A stretch of DNA of 64,000 nucleotides. Origin: Paramecium sonneborni (Eukaryota; Ciliophora; Oligohymenophorea; Peniculida; Parameciidae). The translations under genes were made by a program, and so were the position numbers. The DNA is taken from assembly GCA_905182985.1 (NCBI GenBank), contig CAJJDN010000111.1, positions 239,528 through 303,527 of the forward strand. Reading direction: 5' to 3'. The notes under the pieces are model-generated. The model did not search any database. It saw only the letters and a list, made by a program, of their open reading frames with translations, and was not told the origin of the DNA. Each line of letters begins with the position of its first letter. Position 1 is the first letter of the stretch. This document shows positions 11,649 through 25,866 of this stretch, in pieces.

Positions 11649-12665
11649 TTATTAGTAAAGTAATTATTGTTATCCTTATTATTATTAGTAAAGTAATTAT
11701 TATTATCCTTATTATTGATTACAATTAACAGTTTGATAATTATTTTAATTAATCATCTATTATTGTTATATTTAAGGTTATTTCTAATTTGTATTTTGAT
11801 TATTAACTTAACCATTTTATTTTCCTGGAAGTGGTGGCTTACTACTTGCTTAATTATATTATTAAGGTTATTGCTATTATGGTTATTAATATGATTATTA
11901 TCCCCAAAATTATTACTAATTATTAGATCCAAAAGTATTATTTTCCAAATTTAACAATTAGAATTGTTATTATTACTAATTTATTTATTAATTACTTTGT
12001 TATTATGATTATATTTAAGCCTGTTTTTAAACTTAGGCCAAAGATTAAGTTGTTGTATTTAATTATGGATTGTAAGTATTAAATTAAGAATGAATTGATT
12101 ATTGTTATGACGAGGAATGTGTTGGATTATGTGATAAAAATTATTAATTATCAGCTTAGATTGAATATGTTAGTAAATCAAATTCATTTAAATTATTATG
12201 TTTTGCTTTGAAACTTAATGGTTGATCTTCATTTTGTTATTGTTTTTTAGGAGGTATTTCTTATTGATTAGTTTAAAATGTGTGATTATGTGGTATACCA
12301 GAAAAAGTAGAAAAATGATTAAAGGAATTCCAATCAAACTCTTTACCCTTATCTGGAGAGATTAGATTAGCTTCTTTCTATATTTATTTGGAGTCTATAC
12401 TAAATTACCTATTATTTCTTTATATTCCTTAATATTAGGTAGAATGGAATTGTTTCAAATCATTTTTCATTTGCTATCCTTGGGTACCATTTTCACTAAA
12501 AAATGTATTAGTTTTTGAAACTCTAAAAGGCACTCCACTCATAAGACATTATGTATATCTAGTTTTCGGGTCAGCCTGACCCTACTTTACCCAAGTTCTT
12601 TTAANNNNNNNNNNNNNNNNNNNNNNNNNNNNNNNNNNNNNNNNNNNNNNNNNNNNNNNNNNNNN

Positions 12666-12742
<77 letters not shown>

Positions 12743-14108
12743 TTATTAGTAAAGTAATTATTGTTATCCTTATTATTATTAGTAAAGTAATTATTATTAT
12801 CCTTATTATTGATTACAATTAACAGTTTGATAATTATTTTAATTAATCATCTATTATTGTTATATTTAAGGTTATTTCTAATTTGTATTTTGATTATTAA
12901 CTTAACCATTTTATTTTCCTGGAAGTGGTGGCTTACTACTTGCTTAATTATATTATTAAGGTTATTGCTATTATGGTTATTAATATGATTATTATCCCCA
13001 AAATTATTACTAATTATTAGATCCAAAAGTATTATTTTCCAAATTTAACAATTAGAATTGTTATTATTACTAATTTATTTATTAATTACTTTGTTATTAT
13101 GATTATATTTAAGCCTGTTTTTAAACTTAGGCCAAAGATTAAGTTGTTGTATTTAATTATGGATTGTAAGTATTAAATTAAGAATGAATTGATTATTGTT
13201 ATGACGAGGAATGTGTTGGATTATGTGATAAAAATTATTAATTATCAGCTTAGATTGAATATGTTAGTAAATCAAATTCATTTAAATTATTATGTTTTGC
13301 TTTGAAACTTAATGGTTGATCTTCATTTTGTTATTGTTTTTTAGGAGGTATTTCTTATTGATTAGTTTAAAATGTGTGATTATGTGGTATACCAGAAAAA
13401 GTAGAAAAATGATTAAAGGAATTCCAATCAAACTCTTTACCCTTATCTGGAGAGATTAGATTAGCTTCTTTCTATATTTATTTGGAGTCTATACTAAATT
13501 ACCTATTATTTCTTTATATTCCTTAATATTAGGTAGAATGGAATTGTTTCAAATCATTTTTCATTTGCTATCCTTGGGTACCATTTTCACTAAAAAATGT
13601 ATTAGTTTTTGAAACTCTAAAAGGCACTCCACTCATAAGACATTATGTATATCTAGTTTTCGGGTCAGCCTGACCCTACTTTACCCAAGTTCTTTTAACA
13701 TACTTTTCCTATACAAAAAGTTTAATTTCTTCTGGAGTAGCAGAGGGTTGTATCTTATAATTTTTTTGCAATCTGCTTTCCCAATACCTAATTTTATTCA
13801 CTATAAATTTACTCATTTTAATCGTTTCCCAAAGTATCCATCATATCAACGTTTTCTTAAGTCCAACAATCTAATTTTGTTGATCTCACTCTAGTTATAT
13901 TTTATCCTAATGCTCTATGTTATCCTAAAATAAATTTATTTATTATTTTACCTGAGCAATTATAACATACAAAAACTCCAAAATCTAAAGATGCCCAAGT
14001 TGGAGATTTTGATGAACAATCTGCACAAATTGCATTACATTGCTTTTTTAGAATTTTCTAAAAGGCTGCTTCTTATTACTTGGATGACAGTACTCCTTAA
14101 TGACTCAT
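11187..14108 (-). CDS. ArfGAP-domain protein with poly-Gln tract (gene spans assembly gap)
   Basis: Zinc finger CADC-x16-CYNC, then SGQHRALGQNITRVRSTKLD with the conserved Arg that stimulates GTP hydrolysis on Arf GTPases, so it should act in vesicle budding. Introns 13925-13951 (27 nt, splits CSG and QHR) and 13788-13812 (25 nt) are required by the fold. After the ArfGAP domain (about residues 20-130) comes a long Gln/Asn-rich region: all TAA/TAG Gln, including about 22 consecutive TAA codons. The C-terminus reads NNPFAKDEQDIRNLY; NPF is the ligand for EH-domain endocytic proteins. Only 11 bp lie between its stop (11187-11189) and the next start. The N-run at 12605-12665 and a duplicated 1033 bp interrupt it; with one copy removed the protein is about 591 residues. 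Confidence 0.88.
11571..11654. repeat. TAT/ATA trinucleotide microsatellite (poly-Gln codons on minus strand)
   Basis: About 22 perfect TAT units from 11571, then one T-rich interruption at 11637-11641 and further units. On the minus strand it reads (TAA)n, which is Gln in this code. The second contig of the duplicated region starts inside the same repeat at 12666. Confidence 0.9.
11572..13698. repeat. Assembly duplication around gap 1 (11572-12604 = 12666-13698)
   Basis: Every base from 11572 to 12604 recurs at +1094 on the other side of the N-run 12605-12665. The right contig starts inside the microsatellite and the left one ends mid-exon. One continuous gene results if one copy is dropped. 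This is an unmerged contig overlap, not a biological repeat. Confidence 0.9.
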
Positions 14109-14459
14109 TAATTAATTATAAAATTATTTTTATTAAAATTATATTCCCTTCATTCTAAAATTGAGAATAATATAAATTAATTAGAAGTTATGATGATCAA
14201 TAAATCTTTCCATTACAAACATTGTAAAGTATTTAAAATTTACCTTTTAACTTTATTTAATAATCATTTTGAATAAAAAACAAAATTGTTATTTGGATTT
14301 GTAGTAATAATTACTAAAGATTATATTTGGAAATGAATATTTTTTTAGACATAAGATTCATAGCTTTTGATATAATATCATTTTATAAAATAATATCTTT
14401 ATTATTGTAATTTTTTGTATAATTATAAAATGATTACTCATATATTTGTCTAGTCGAAT
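14109..14459. other. Intergenic, nothing seen
   Basis: 350 bp upstream of the ArfGAP start and downstream of the basic-protein stop. A/T-rich; no coding frame above background. Confidence 0.6.
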
Positions 14460-14858
14460 TCAAAACAATCTATATTTTGAGTTTATCCAATCTGTTTTCA
14501 TTCTTCCTTATGGTAATTGAAACAATGGTGAGAATGTGTTATTTTTTCTTGTTTAATTGTTCAGGTTTCTGATGGTGTCTTTTGGGAGCAATCTATTCAA
14601 AAAAGTTTGATCATATTATATTTGACTTTAAGAAATAGGTTTACTTTTAATTGATATCACAGAAGATGAAATGTTTCCGAAGATTTATCTAGGTGATATC
14701 ACATATTTCAAATTGTTAATGTCAGCTGGTACGAAGTTTGACCTAGTAGATTTATGTTGTTTTTAGGGTTGTTTGACAAGATTGCGTCTTAAGAGTTTCA
14801 ATTGATTGAGAATGTGAGAGGTTTATGGACGCTCTGATTTTGATTTGAATTCATCCAT
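14460..14858 (-). CDS. Hypothetical basic, Ser-rich protein
   Basis: 132 residues from ATG 14856-14858 to TGA 14460-14462 without intron. Rich in Lys, Arg, Ser and Gln (MDEFKSKSERPQTSHILNQL, QLKLLRRNLVKQPQKQHKST). No membrane segment, no domain recognised. G+C is higher than the surrounding spacers, which supports coding. It shares a 221-bp divergent spacer with MCM5. Confidence 0.6.
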
Positions 14859-15079
14859 GGAAAAAATAAATTTTATATGGAAATTCAATAATGTAATTTA
14901 AGTAATTAAATTGGATTGGAGAATAAAATTCAGTTAAATATTGTTTTATTGGATTTTGTTAATTTAAATAACCACAGTATTTAATTGTATATAAATATAA
15001 AAATTATTTTAATGAATATTTAATTGCGCCAAACAAATGCGCGTAACTTAAATAATTTATTTAAAATACATTTTTTCAA

Positions 15080-17352
<2,273 letters not shown>

Positions 17353-17959
17353 TTTTTTATAGTTTTTTCTGCAACCTTTATAATTGTTATATTCATTCAC
17401 AAAAATATTTTAAAAGATCTTCTTAAAACAATTTTAATATTTCTAAAAATTTCATAATTCAAAACGAATTTAATAGACCTTCAAACTTTTAATTATTTGT
17501 ATATAATTCAACATCAAATCTTAAAATACTAAATTATCAAAAAATATTTAAACAAATATTATTCAACTTCCTTAAATACCAGATTAAAAGAAATTCAAAT
17601 TACAAATAATCATAATTATTATAATTCCACTATTAAATCTATTGTTTTCATTAAATGATGACTTAAACCAAATATAAAATTCAAATTTATAAATTTAATT
17701 AAAATCCAAGATTTTTCCTCTTATCTAATTAAAATTCTATAATAATATTAAAGTTATAAATTTATAATCTACATCATTTGATTATGTGGAATTTAATTTA
17801 TTTATCTATTTGGTATAGTTTTGAATAGCATTCAGCCACTTTGATATTTAATTATATGCTGATTTTTAACTAATTATGAATAATATAATTAAAACTATTT
17901 CTATTAAGAGGTGAGAAATAGTTCAGAGAATATAATTGAATTGAAAATTATATACTTAG

Positions 17960-18592
17960 CGATTCATTAAACTTTTGAAACTCTTCAAACACATCAAAAT
18001 TAAAGATAATACAAAGTTAAATACTTTTGTCTCTTCAAAGCAAATTAGCTTAAAAATTAGGAAAATTGAAAAGAAATATTTAGAGTATAGTAATTAAAAA
18101 TAAATTGTCTTTTGCTGAATATGATCTACTTGAGAAATCATTTTAAATAGATTATAATTCTAAGCATCTATATAAAAATTTATTAGATTGTTTTTGTGAT
18201 AAATTATATAATTTACCAAATTTTAATTAACAAATACGATATTATGAATTTACAAATGAATAACTAAAATGAATAAAAATTTTATCACTTTAGATACGAT
18301 TTATGAAGAAATTCTATTGTATTATTTTCATGATTTAATGGGTTTTATTAAAAAAGATGTAGCACAATTAAAGTACTTTTAGTCATAGGAAAAGTAGAAA
18401 AGTAATTGGAATTAGATGACGATTATCCTATATGATGTTAAATAAAGATTTTAATATATTTATATAATTTACAAAATTTTAAACAATCTTAAAATAGTCA
18501 ATCATTAACTAAAGCGTAAATGATATATATACTGTCAGCTAAAATGAATTCAATCAATAGTTCAAGTAAAACATTTAGATGATCCTCCTTTT
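17960..18592 (+). pseudogene. Gene relic with several frame breaks
   Basis: Coding-like pieces occur in order but in different frames: FIKLLKLFKHIKIKDNTKLN, then LSFAEYDLLEKSFQIDYNSK and LYNLPNFNQQIRYYEFTNEQ, then NKNFITLDTIYEEILLYYFH, then LELDDDYPI, then QIKILIYLYNLQNFKQSQNS. At least four shifts or stops separate them and no GT...AG pair repairs them. The rest of 17353-18610 is spacer. The parent family is not recognised; a cyclin-type helical protein is a guess only. Confidence 0.45.
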
Positions 18593-18610
18593 GAGATTGG
18601 CTTTTGTCTT

Positions 18611-18968
18611 TCACAAAAATTCTAATTATATTTTAATTATTTACTTATTCTCTCTACATTTTTACTTCGATATCTTACGGCTCTTATAAAATACCTAAAT
18701 AATTTTACAAAATACTCTTTTCCATTTCTATTCAATCTATGTGAACTTCTATTTACATAGGGGACATGTATTCTCGATCTACTTTTAATGGATTAATATA
18801 CATTTGACCATTTTTGAATGCAGGTTAAGCAAAATGAGTGATTGCAACTATCTATGTATCCCTTAACATAATTATTTCAGTTACTTATTATTCTATTGAA
18901 TTATAGCATATTCCACATTGTTCTGCTTTAGATTAAAATCGTGTCTGTCTTTATTGTGGTTCTTTCAT
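18611..18968 (-). CDS. Small RING-finger protein (probable E3 ubiquitin ligase)
   Basis: 104 residues. Two introns (18862-18884, 23 nt; 18782-18801, 20 nt, the shortest here) are needed to bring the zinc ligands into one frame. The RING is CGICYNSI ... SCNHSFCLTCIQKW ... TCPLCKQKF: C-x2-C, C-x-H-x2-C-x2-C, C-x2-C, all eight ligands present. A basic tail follows (KWKRVFCKIIQVFYKSRKIS). RING domains recruit E2 enzymes for ubiquitin transfer. No second domain shows a target. Confidence 0.85.
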
Positions 18969-19266
18969 TTTTTGTTGCTTTTAATTATTAAATTATTAAA
19001 TTAATGAATTTTTAATACTTAAACAAAAATTTTAAAGAGTAAGTTGAATTACATTTTTGAGACTGCATGATTTGGAAGTATGAAAAGGTTTATGTGTGAT
19101 ATTATGGAATGTAATTAAGAATGAAATTCTGTTTTCAAAATTGACAAAATTTCCTGAAAATTGTATGTTTGAGGGATCCTAAAAATAAAGAGAGTGGAGA
19201 AAATTATATTTGAATGGAAATGAAAATAAAAGTTATGAATAAGGGTTAAAAATAATATGTAATAAA

Positions 19267-19560
19267 TCAAATTGTGATTTTAGTAAATTCCTAACCTAAT
19301 TGCTTTCAAATTTGAATCTATTTACCAATGATTGACTTATTTTTGATGTTTTGATCATAATGAAGTATCTCGTATATCCAATAAGTTAATTATCGACCTT
19401 CAGATTAGTAATTGGTATTAAAATTAGATAAAATGAGAATGAGCAAAGTATATTAGCCTTATTAATTGGCCGTATCTCCATAATCATTGAAGAAATAGAC
19501 TTGATCATTAATTTTATATCCAAAGGATAATAGGTGTACTTATTTAATGATTGAAATAAA
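19267..19560 (-). pseudogene. Possible short gene or relic
   Basis: An open frame reads GYKINDQVYFFNDYGDTANQ and continues to LTYWIYEILHYDQNIKNKSI; a 30-nt intron would give a short end EFTKITI before TGA 19267-19269. No start codon is in frame. The composition is protein-like (acidic, aromatic), but a complete gene cannot be built, so it may be a truncated relic in the 690-bp spacer between the RING and lectin genes. Confidence 0.35.
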
Positions 19561-19659
19561 TGTATTTATAAAAATATGAAAACTAATGAGGAATAAACAT
19601 TAATAAATAAATAAGAATAACAAAATATATTTTATTCATTGATTGTGTTAATATAAAAT

Positions 19660-20956
19660 TCATTAACTTGCAAGAACTTAAGGATCTTCTTCAATTTATT
19701 GGAGTTATGCAAATGAAAAGGTAATAGACTCCAATATTGGTTAGTTTGCAATAAAGGAAGTTCTTTAACCATCATACTTTTCTTTATTAAAAAGATATAA
19801 TCTTCTAGAAACAGGGACAGTTAAAGATCTAATAGGTTTAGACCATCCATATCCTGGTAAATCAGGTATTCTATCACAGACAGTAATTGAATCTCCTTTG
19901 AAATTGATTTCAGAGAAGAGTTCTGCACAATCTGGATCAAATATTTTGAAATTGGTATCAGCAACAAAGACAGCAGCTTAATGGAAGACTCCATAAATTT
20001 ATGTATCCCACCCTTTGAGAATATAAATGATAATTACATGTTACTAGATTATATTGCAATTTATTTTCTAATACAACTTTGTTATATTACAATCTCATAT
20101 TTCTAGCTCTTTCTATATCATATCCTCTAAGTGTAACAATTGGTATTCTTGGACCACTTTACCATACTTTAGGTAATTCAATAGTTTATGAAACTTCAGC
20201 AGCACCTGGTCCTCTTTTAACAAATGGATGACTTGATGCAGGATCATTATAGAATACAAAAGGTGGTGATGTCCATAAAGATTGATCAGTACCCAAAAGT
20301 ACATTAAATCTAACATATTCTAATTAAGCTTGCCAATATGTTCTAGCTGATACAGTAACAGATTTAGGAGTTACTTATTCAACCTAGAATGTAACGAATT
20401 CATTACTTTAACTTCTACGATTGGATTTGTCAATAAATGTTTACAACCAATCAAACTTACTATAGCATTAGTTGCTTCTTTTAATCCATGTTCTATTGTA
20501 TACGATACTTTTCTTTCACCTGATCCAGTCTTTAATTCTTTAACATCAGTTGTTTCAAATGTTACAACTTATATTCTAGGATCGTAAATTGCATACCAAT
20601 CAACAAATAAAGAATAAACAGGAGATGGTGCTACTGCCCCTCCACTTAATTTAAATCCTTTTTAATCATTATTTCATATATTTACCTGTTGTTGTGATAT
20701 CGCTAACTCTTTCAAGATAACCATGAGGTAAACCAACACTCCAATCAAGTAATTATGCTGAAATAAACACTTAAGGAGCAACTTCAAAAGGTTTCTTGAA
20801 TTTTACATCCACTACCACTTATCTTGGAACTCCTGCTTAGGCTTCCAATATGTGACCACCAGCATATTACACTATTACCTATGATCCTGCCTCAAATTGT
20901 GGTGTTCTATAACTCCACGCTAATGATAATATTGCTATCAGAACTGCTATCTTCAT
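19660..20956 (-). CDS. Secreted H-type lectin-like protein with beta-gamma-crystallin-like C-terminus
   Basis: 406 residues; introns 20658-20685, 20384-20406 and 20013-20037. Signal peptide MKIAVLIAILSLAWS. Residues about 45-115 match an H-type lectin domain: VVVDVKFKKPFEVAPQVFIS, then GFKLSGGAV ... FVDWYAIYD. A related stretch follows (ERKVSYTIEHGLKEATNAIV). The last 110 residues read ELFSEINFKGDSITVCDRIP, IRSLTVPVSRRLYLFNKEKY, the Y/F-x-x-x-x-F-x-G and SLTVP pattern of beta-gamma-crystallin Greek-key motifs. H-lectins bind N-acetylgalactosamine; crystallin-type folds often bind Ca2+. Probably an extracellular or secretory-vesicle protein. Family assignment is by pattern only. Confidence 0.7.
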
Positions 20957-21175
20957 AAAATCCGTTTTTATATTATATAAATTATCTCATTCTATTTATA
21001 AATTATCCATTTCAATCAATTCTCTAAAAATTCTCTTTTTCATCTCTTCTTCAATCTAACAAAAACTACTATAATTAATTCTATTCTTTCATTCTAAATA
21101 ATTATCTTCATTATTAACTATCATTTTTATCTATTTATTTTATCATAATCATTATTGTAATATATATTTCATTAG

Positions 21176-21631
21176 ATGAATATATGTTCTAATTTTACAT
21201 TATCTTTGACAGGAGGTTTCCAAGAATGTAGAAATTTTGGAAATAAAAAAAAAATCATCGCCTAGATTTTGAAAATAAAAACATCGAGTATGGGCAAAAA
21301 TCTAACTACAATTCAAATGCTCGTAGTATTCATTATTCATAATTTGATAAGGCAAATTCTAATAAGACAAATTTTAACAGATTGTTATATAAAAAGCAAA
21401 GCTTGTAACAAATTTGTATTAGCTCTTGTTGGATAATTCTCATAATTTGGAAATTGTAAAATAGAAAAAAAATATCATAAACTTGATACAGCAAGCTAAA
21501 TTGCTTATTAACCAAAATCCTAACTTACTAATCAATTGCAGTTGCGGGTAAAATATTTTTTAGAATCTAATATAAAAGTTGTCTAGGAATCTATATGGTA
21601 CAATCTGTAAAAGATGGAATTTCATAAATGA
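21176..21631 (+). CDS. Doubtful ORF upstream of Gln-rich gene
   Basis: A 151-codon frame from ATG 21176 to TGA 21629-21631, overlapping the next start codon. Its second half (IEKKYHKLDTASQIAYQPKS) looks coding, but its first half is less so. A different frame at about 21260-21420 (HRLDFENKNIEYGQKSNYNS) looks better. Either it is the 5' part of the frameshifted gene that follows, or chance. The rest of the 670-bp spacer 20957-21627 shows nothing else. Confidence 0.3.
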
Positions 21632-23457
21632 ATCTAAAAAATTAAAGCAATAATGAACCTCAATTTAAACCTAGTGTTAAAAAAGAGCAAGTTTAAGAAA
21701 AAGTCTCTGGTTAAGCTGAAATAGTCCCAGAGTAAGAATTTACATTTTGTCTCAGATAAAAAAGGTCTCTTCTATAAATCAAGAGTCAGAAAAACTATTG
21801 AATAATCTTCTTAACAAATTAGAGAAAAATAAAATGTAGAGGATATAAAAAAAGCTGAATCGTAATATATTACTTCATACGATAATTAATAATCAATTTA
21901 TGATTAGCAAGAATAATTACAAAATTAATACCAAGAAAATCGGTAGTAAGACTCTGAATTGAATTTATAGAATTAAGACTAATAAGAACAATCAGAAAAT
22001 GTTTAATCTTTATAATAATATTAAGAATAAGATTAATAGTATGAATATTAAGAATAAGATTAAACAATAACAATATTAAGAATAACAATAATAATATTAA
22101 GAATAAGAATAAAAATAATACTAAGAAGAATAATAAGTTGTAAAAAAAGAAGAAGAAGAATCTACTTATTAAGATAATTAAAATGATTAAAACTAATAAT
22201 TTTAATTATAAAATAACTAATATGATGATGGACAATAATTATTTAATAATCTTATGAAGCTTATAATGAATATATACTGAGAAATTTTGAATATTAATAA
22301 ATAATAATAATTTATTTATTATAATTAGATATTAGATCTCGATGCTATTTAGATAAAAGGAAAAAGTTCCTGATTAAGGAAAAGATAACTTTCGTGATTT
22401 CATGAGAAGAGAAGGAGATTCATGTTAGCAAACTTAAATGAAACTCTCTACATTTATTCATAAAACTATTCCAAATGAATAAACATAGTCTTAATTAAGG
22501 TAAATCCAAAAATAATTCTTTAGTCCAGTTCCTTCAGTTTTAGATGGTTCATTGAAAATGATTGGTAATTCATGGGATGCAAAACATTTAGGAACTTTTC
22601 TTTAAAAAAGTTAATTTGCTACTATTGGTGGGAATTCTCTCAAAAATACTGAGTAATTCTAAAACAGCATGAAAAACTAAAGTTTTTTTTTTAGAAGCTA
22701 ATAACCTAGAATAATAGATGATCATGTTGATTATTTACATTAACATACAATTAATCATTTAATAAGTGACCATCCTACTATTAAAAGTGGAAGTTAATTT
22801 TTACAAAAGAAACTTTTATCTGTACCTGATAAAGTATTTGATGAATCGAAACTTAATTTTTTGACAGAATCGGGATTGAAAAAACCAAAAGAATAATTTT
22901 AAGAAATGTAGTTAACCAAAGAAAATCAATTGAAATATAAATAATGGAGATCAGAATTTCAAGATGTAAATCGAGCTTACAAAAAAGCTAAACAATGTTT
23001 TAAAAGTGGATTGTATGGTTTAGATAACCCATTAAATGAAAATACAGAGTTGTATAAAGAAGAAAATGCCAAATTCAAAGGATAAGAATAATAAAGCATT
23101 AGAAACTCATTACAGAGATTTAAATGTAATAATATATACTCAATTTAAATAGCTCTTGAAAGATTTAATGCTAGTAATCCTGCTATTGAATTTAATAATA
23201 TAATTCATTAACCATTACTTTCTAAATAATCAGATCCTTTATTATCCAAAAATTGTTTCCCATAACAAAATTTTGAGTTGCATGATTAATGGATGAAAAG
23301 AAAATTAATTGAATAAAAGATTGATACTAAAAATAGAATATTTGGAGAAACTTCTTAAAATTAAGCTAACTCATAAAGAGCTTTGTTTTTAAGAGAATAA
23401 GATGTTAGAGGAAGAAATTACAATCCTGTCAACCTCACAAAAAGTTTAATTGGTTGA
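21628..23457 (+). pseudogene. Gln-rich protein gene with frameshifts (pseudogene or sequence errors)
   Basis: Starts MNLKNQSNNEPQFKPSVKKE; a 25-nt intron near 21762 joins LRQKR to KTIEQSS. A Gln/Glu repeat region (YQEQDQQYEYQEQDQ) then shifts frame at about 22065 and again near 22225, 22290 and 22355; each shift lies in an A/T homopolymer or repeat. After that one clean frame runs from ATG 22342 to TGA 23455-23457 (371 residues: KVPDQGKDNFRDFMRREGDS ... QWRSEFQDVNRAYKKAKQCF). No GT...AG intron explains the shifts. The intact 3' frame may be a gene of its own. No family recognised. Confidence 0.5.
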
Positions 23458-23547
23458 TTATATCTTACAATTAACTATAATTCATATAACCTATTGATAA
23501 CATCTTTCTTTTTATTCTCTCATTCTTATTAATATATATGATCTTCT

Positions 23548-24027
23548 ATGAGAAATATCAATCAAAGAAATAAATCTATAAAAAAGGTAAAAATATATTA
23601 ATTTATATAAAATTACATCAAAATAATAAAAGCATAAGTAATAGAGGAGTCTCTCATAAATTACATTTAATATCAAATCAAGGGCATATATAATGAAGAA
23701 TAGTTTTTTATCAATATAAGGCTTAATGATTTTGTTATTTAAAAAGAAGAATTTTATAGAAACATACTCAGTTTATTTTATCCCTAAAAAAATCTCTTGT
23801 ATAATATAATTGTTGATATTTTTTAGAGTCATTTAGATTTAAATGTGATTATATATCATTCTAATTACTTAACCTATTTTCTAAAAAAGATAATGAAAAT
23901 TTCTTATCTTTGGTTAGGTGAGGAGATTAGTATTTTTATTATAGATTTTATTGAATAATTTTAAGAATTGGCATAAAAATAATATACAATTAACATCCAT
24001 TTTTAACAATAATTAATAAGTTTGTGA
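23548..24027 (+). CDS. Hypothetical 159-residue ORF
   Basis: Open from ATG 23548 to TGA 24025-24027 with no intron. Amino acids look protein-like (EEQFFINIRLNDFVIQKEEF, MKISYLWLGEEISIFIIDFI), with a hydrophobic C-terminal third. No family recognised. With only TGA as stop, an ORF of this length can arise by chance in A/T-rich DNA, so confidence is limited. A truncated identical copy lies at 24790-25106 because of the assembly overlap. Confidence 0.4.
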
Positions 24028-25866
24028 TGAATATTAATTTATTCCAAAATTTTTCCTATAATTCCTTTGATTGAAAATTTTAAATGATAGCCAAAATTTA
24101 TGAAAGAAAAAGAATCTTAAAGGGTTTGTTATATTTGTAGAGAACAGAAAAAACTAGTTGAAGCTAAGTTTTAGAAATAATTAATTCTGTTAAAAAAAAA
24201 TCAAAATATAATTTACAAAATTTATGTTATTTAATAATAATTATAAAATTAATTATTTTGTATTAAAATTATTATAATCACAATTTAATTATAATATGTA
24301 AACTCATTCAAAATAAGTGGTTGCACTAATTAATCAATTACCTAAAAGAGATGAACTTAGATTCTTAGAAAAATAACCCGGAAACAAAAAGGTTATAACT
24401 GAAACTAACAAAGTATTTATCTCAGTAATTAATGGATTACGATCTTTGGTTGGAGATGTTTAAATAAATTCAACAACTATTCCATTTAAAGTATTTTCTC
24501 TTAAGTATCTAGCAAATAGAAGAAACATTGGATTAGTTTTTGGAAAATGCAGCTATTCAATTTGATAAAATGAATAAATTAAATATAGCTCCAAAATAAC
24601 CTCAAGTTTAAAAATCAAACTAGCTTAAACCCAAAGATATATATGGATTTGCTGATGTAATTTAGCTAAATAAATTACCATTTATTCCTGTTTTAAAATG
24701 CAAATAATATGCATAAACAGAATTAGATTAAAAAATAATAGAAGCTTAAAATAACCCATTTACATTTTTCGAAAAAAATGGAATTGANATCAATATAAGG
24801 CTTAATGATTTTGTTATTTAAAAAGAAGAATTTTATAGAAACATACTCAGTTTATTTTATCCCTAAAAAAATCTCTTGTATAATATAATTGTTGATATTT
24901 TTTAGAGTCATTTAGATTTAAATGTGATTATATATCATTCTAATTACTTAACCTATTTTCTAAAAAAGATAATGAAAATTTCTTATCTTTGGTTAGGTGA
25001 GGAGATTAGTATTTTTATTATAGATTTTATTGAATAATTTTAAGAATTGGCATAAAAATAATATACAATTAACATCCATTTTTAACAATAATTAATAAGT
25101 TTGTGATGAATATTAATTTATTCCAAAATTTTTCCTATAATTCCTTTGATTGAAAATTTTAAATGATAGCCAAAATTTATGAAAGAAAAAGAATCTTAAA
25201 GGGTTTGTTATATTTGTAGAGAACAGAAAAAACTAGTTGAAGCTAAGTTTTAGAAATAATTAATTCTGTTAAAAAAAAATCAAAATATAATTTACAAAAT
25301 TTATGTTATTTAATAATAATTATAAAATTAATTATTTTGTATTAAAATTATTATAATCACAATTTAATTATAATATGTAAACTCATTCAAAATAAGTGGT
25401 TGCACTAATTAATCAATTACCTAAAAGAGATGAACTTAGATTCTTAGAAAAATAACCCGGAAACAAAAAGGTTATAACTGAAACTAACAAAGTATTTATC
25501 TCAGTAATTAATGGATTACGATCTTTGGTTGGAGATGTTTAAATAAATTCAACAACTATTCCATTTAAAGTATTTTCTCTTAAGTATCTAGCAAATAGAA
25601 GAAACATTGGATTAGTTTTTGGAAAATGCAGCTATTCAATTTGATAAAATGAATAAATTAAATATAGCTCCAAAATAACCTCAAGTTTAAAAATCAAACT
25701 AGCTTAAACCCAAAGATATATATGGATTTGCTGATGTAATTTAGCTAAATAAATTACCATTTATTCCTGTTTTAAAATGCAAATAATATGCATAAACAGA
25801 ATTAGATTAAAAAATAATAGAAGCTTAAAATAACCCATTTACATTTTTCGAAAAAAATGGAATTGA
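23710..25866. repeat. Assembly duplication around single-N gap 2 (23710-24787 = 24789-25866)
   Basis: 1078 bp repeat exactly at +1079, split by one N at 24788. The left copy stops inside an Rrp6 exon at the codon where the right copy continues. It is an unmerged contig overlap; only one copy should exist. Confidence 0.9.
24296..24787 (+). pseudogene. Artefactual 5' fragment of the Rrp6-like gene
   Basis: Identical to 25375-25866, including the 22-nt intron, and cut at the gap. It is the left contig's copy of the gene described at 25375 and should not be counted as a separate gene. Confidence 0.85.

Noticed and set aside
11572..13698. Tandem segmental duplication of the ArfGAP gene
   Set aside because: The copies are identical to the base, separated by Ns, and one continuous gene appears when one copy is removed. 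The same holds at the other two gaps.
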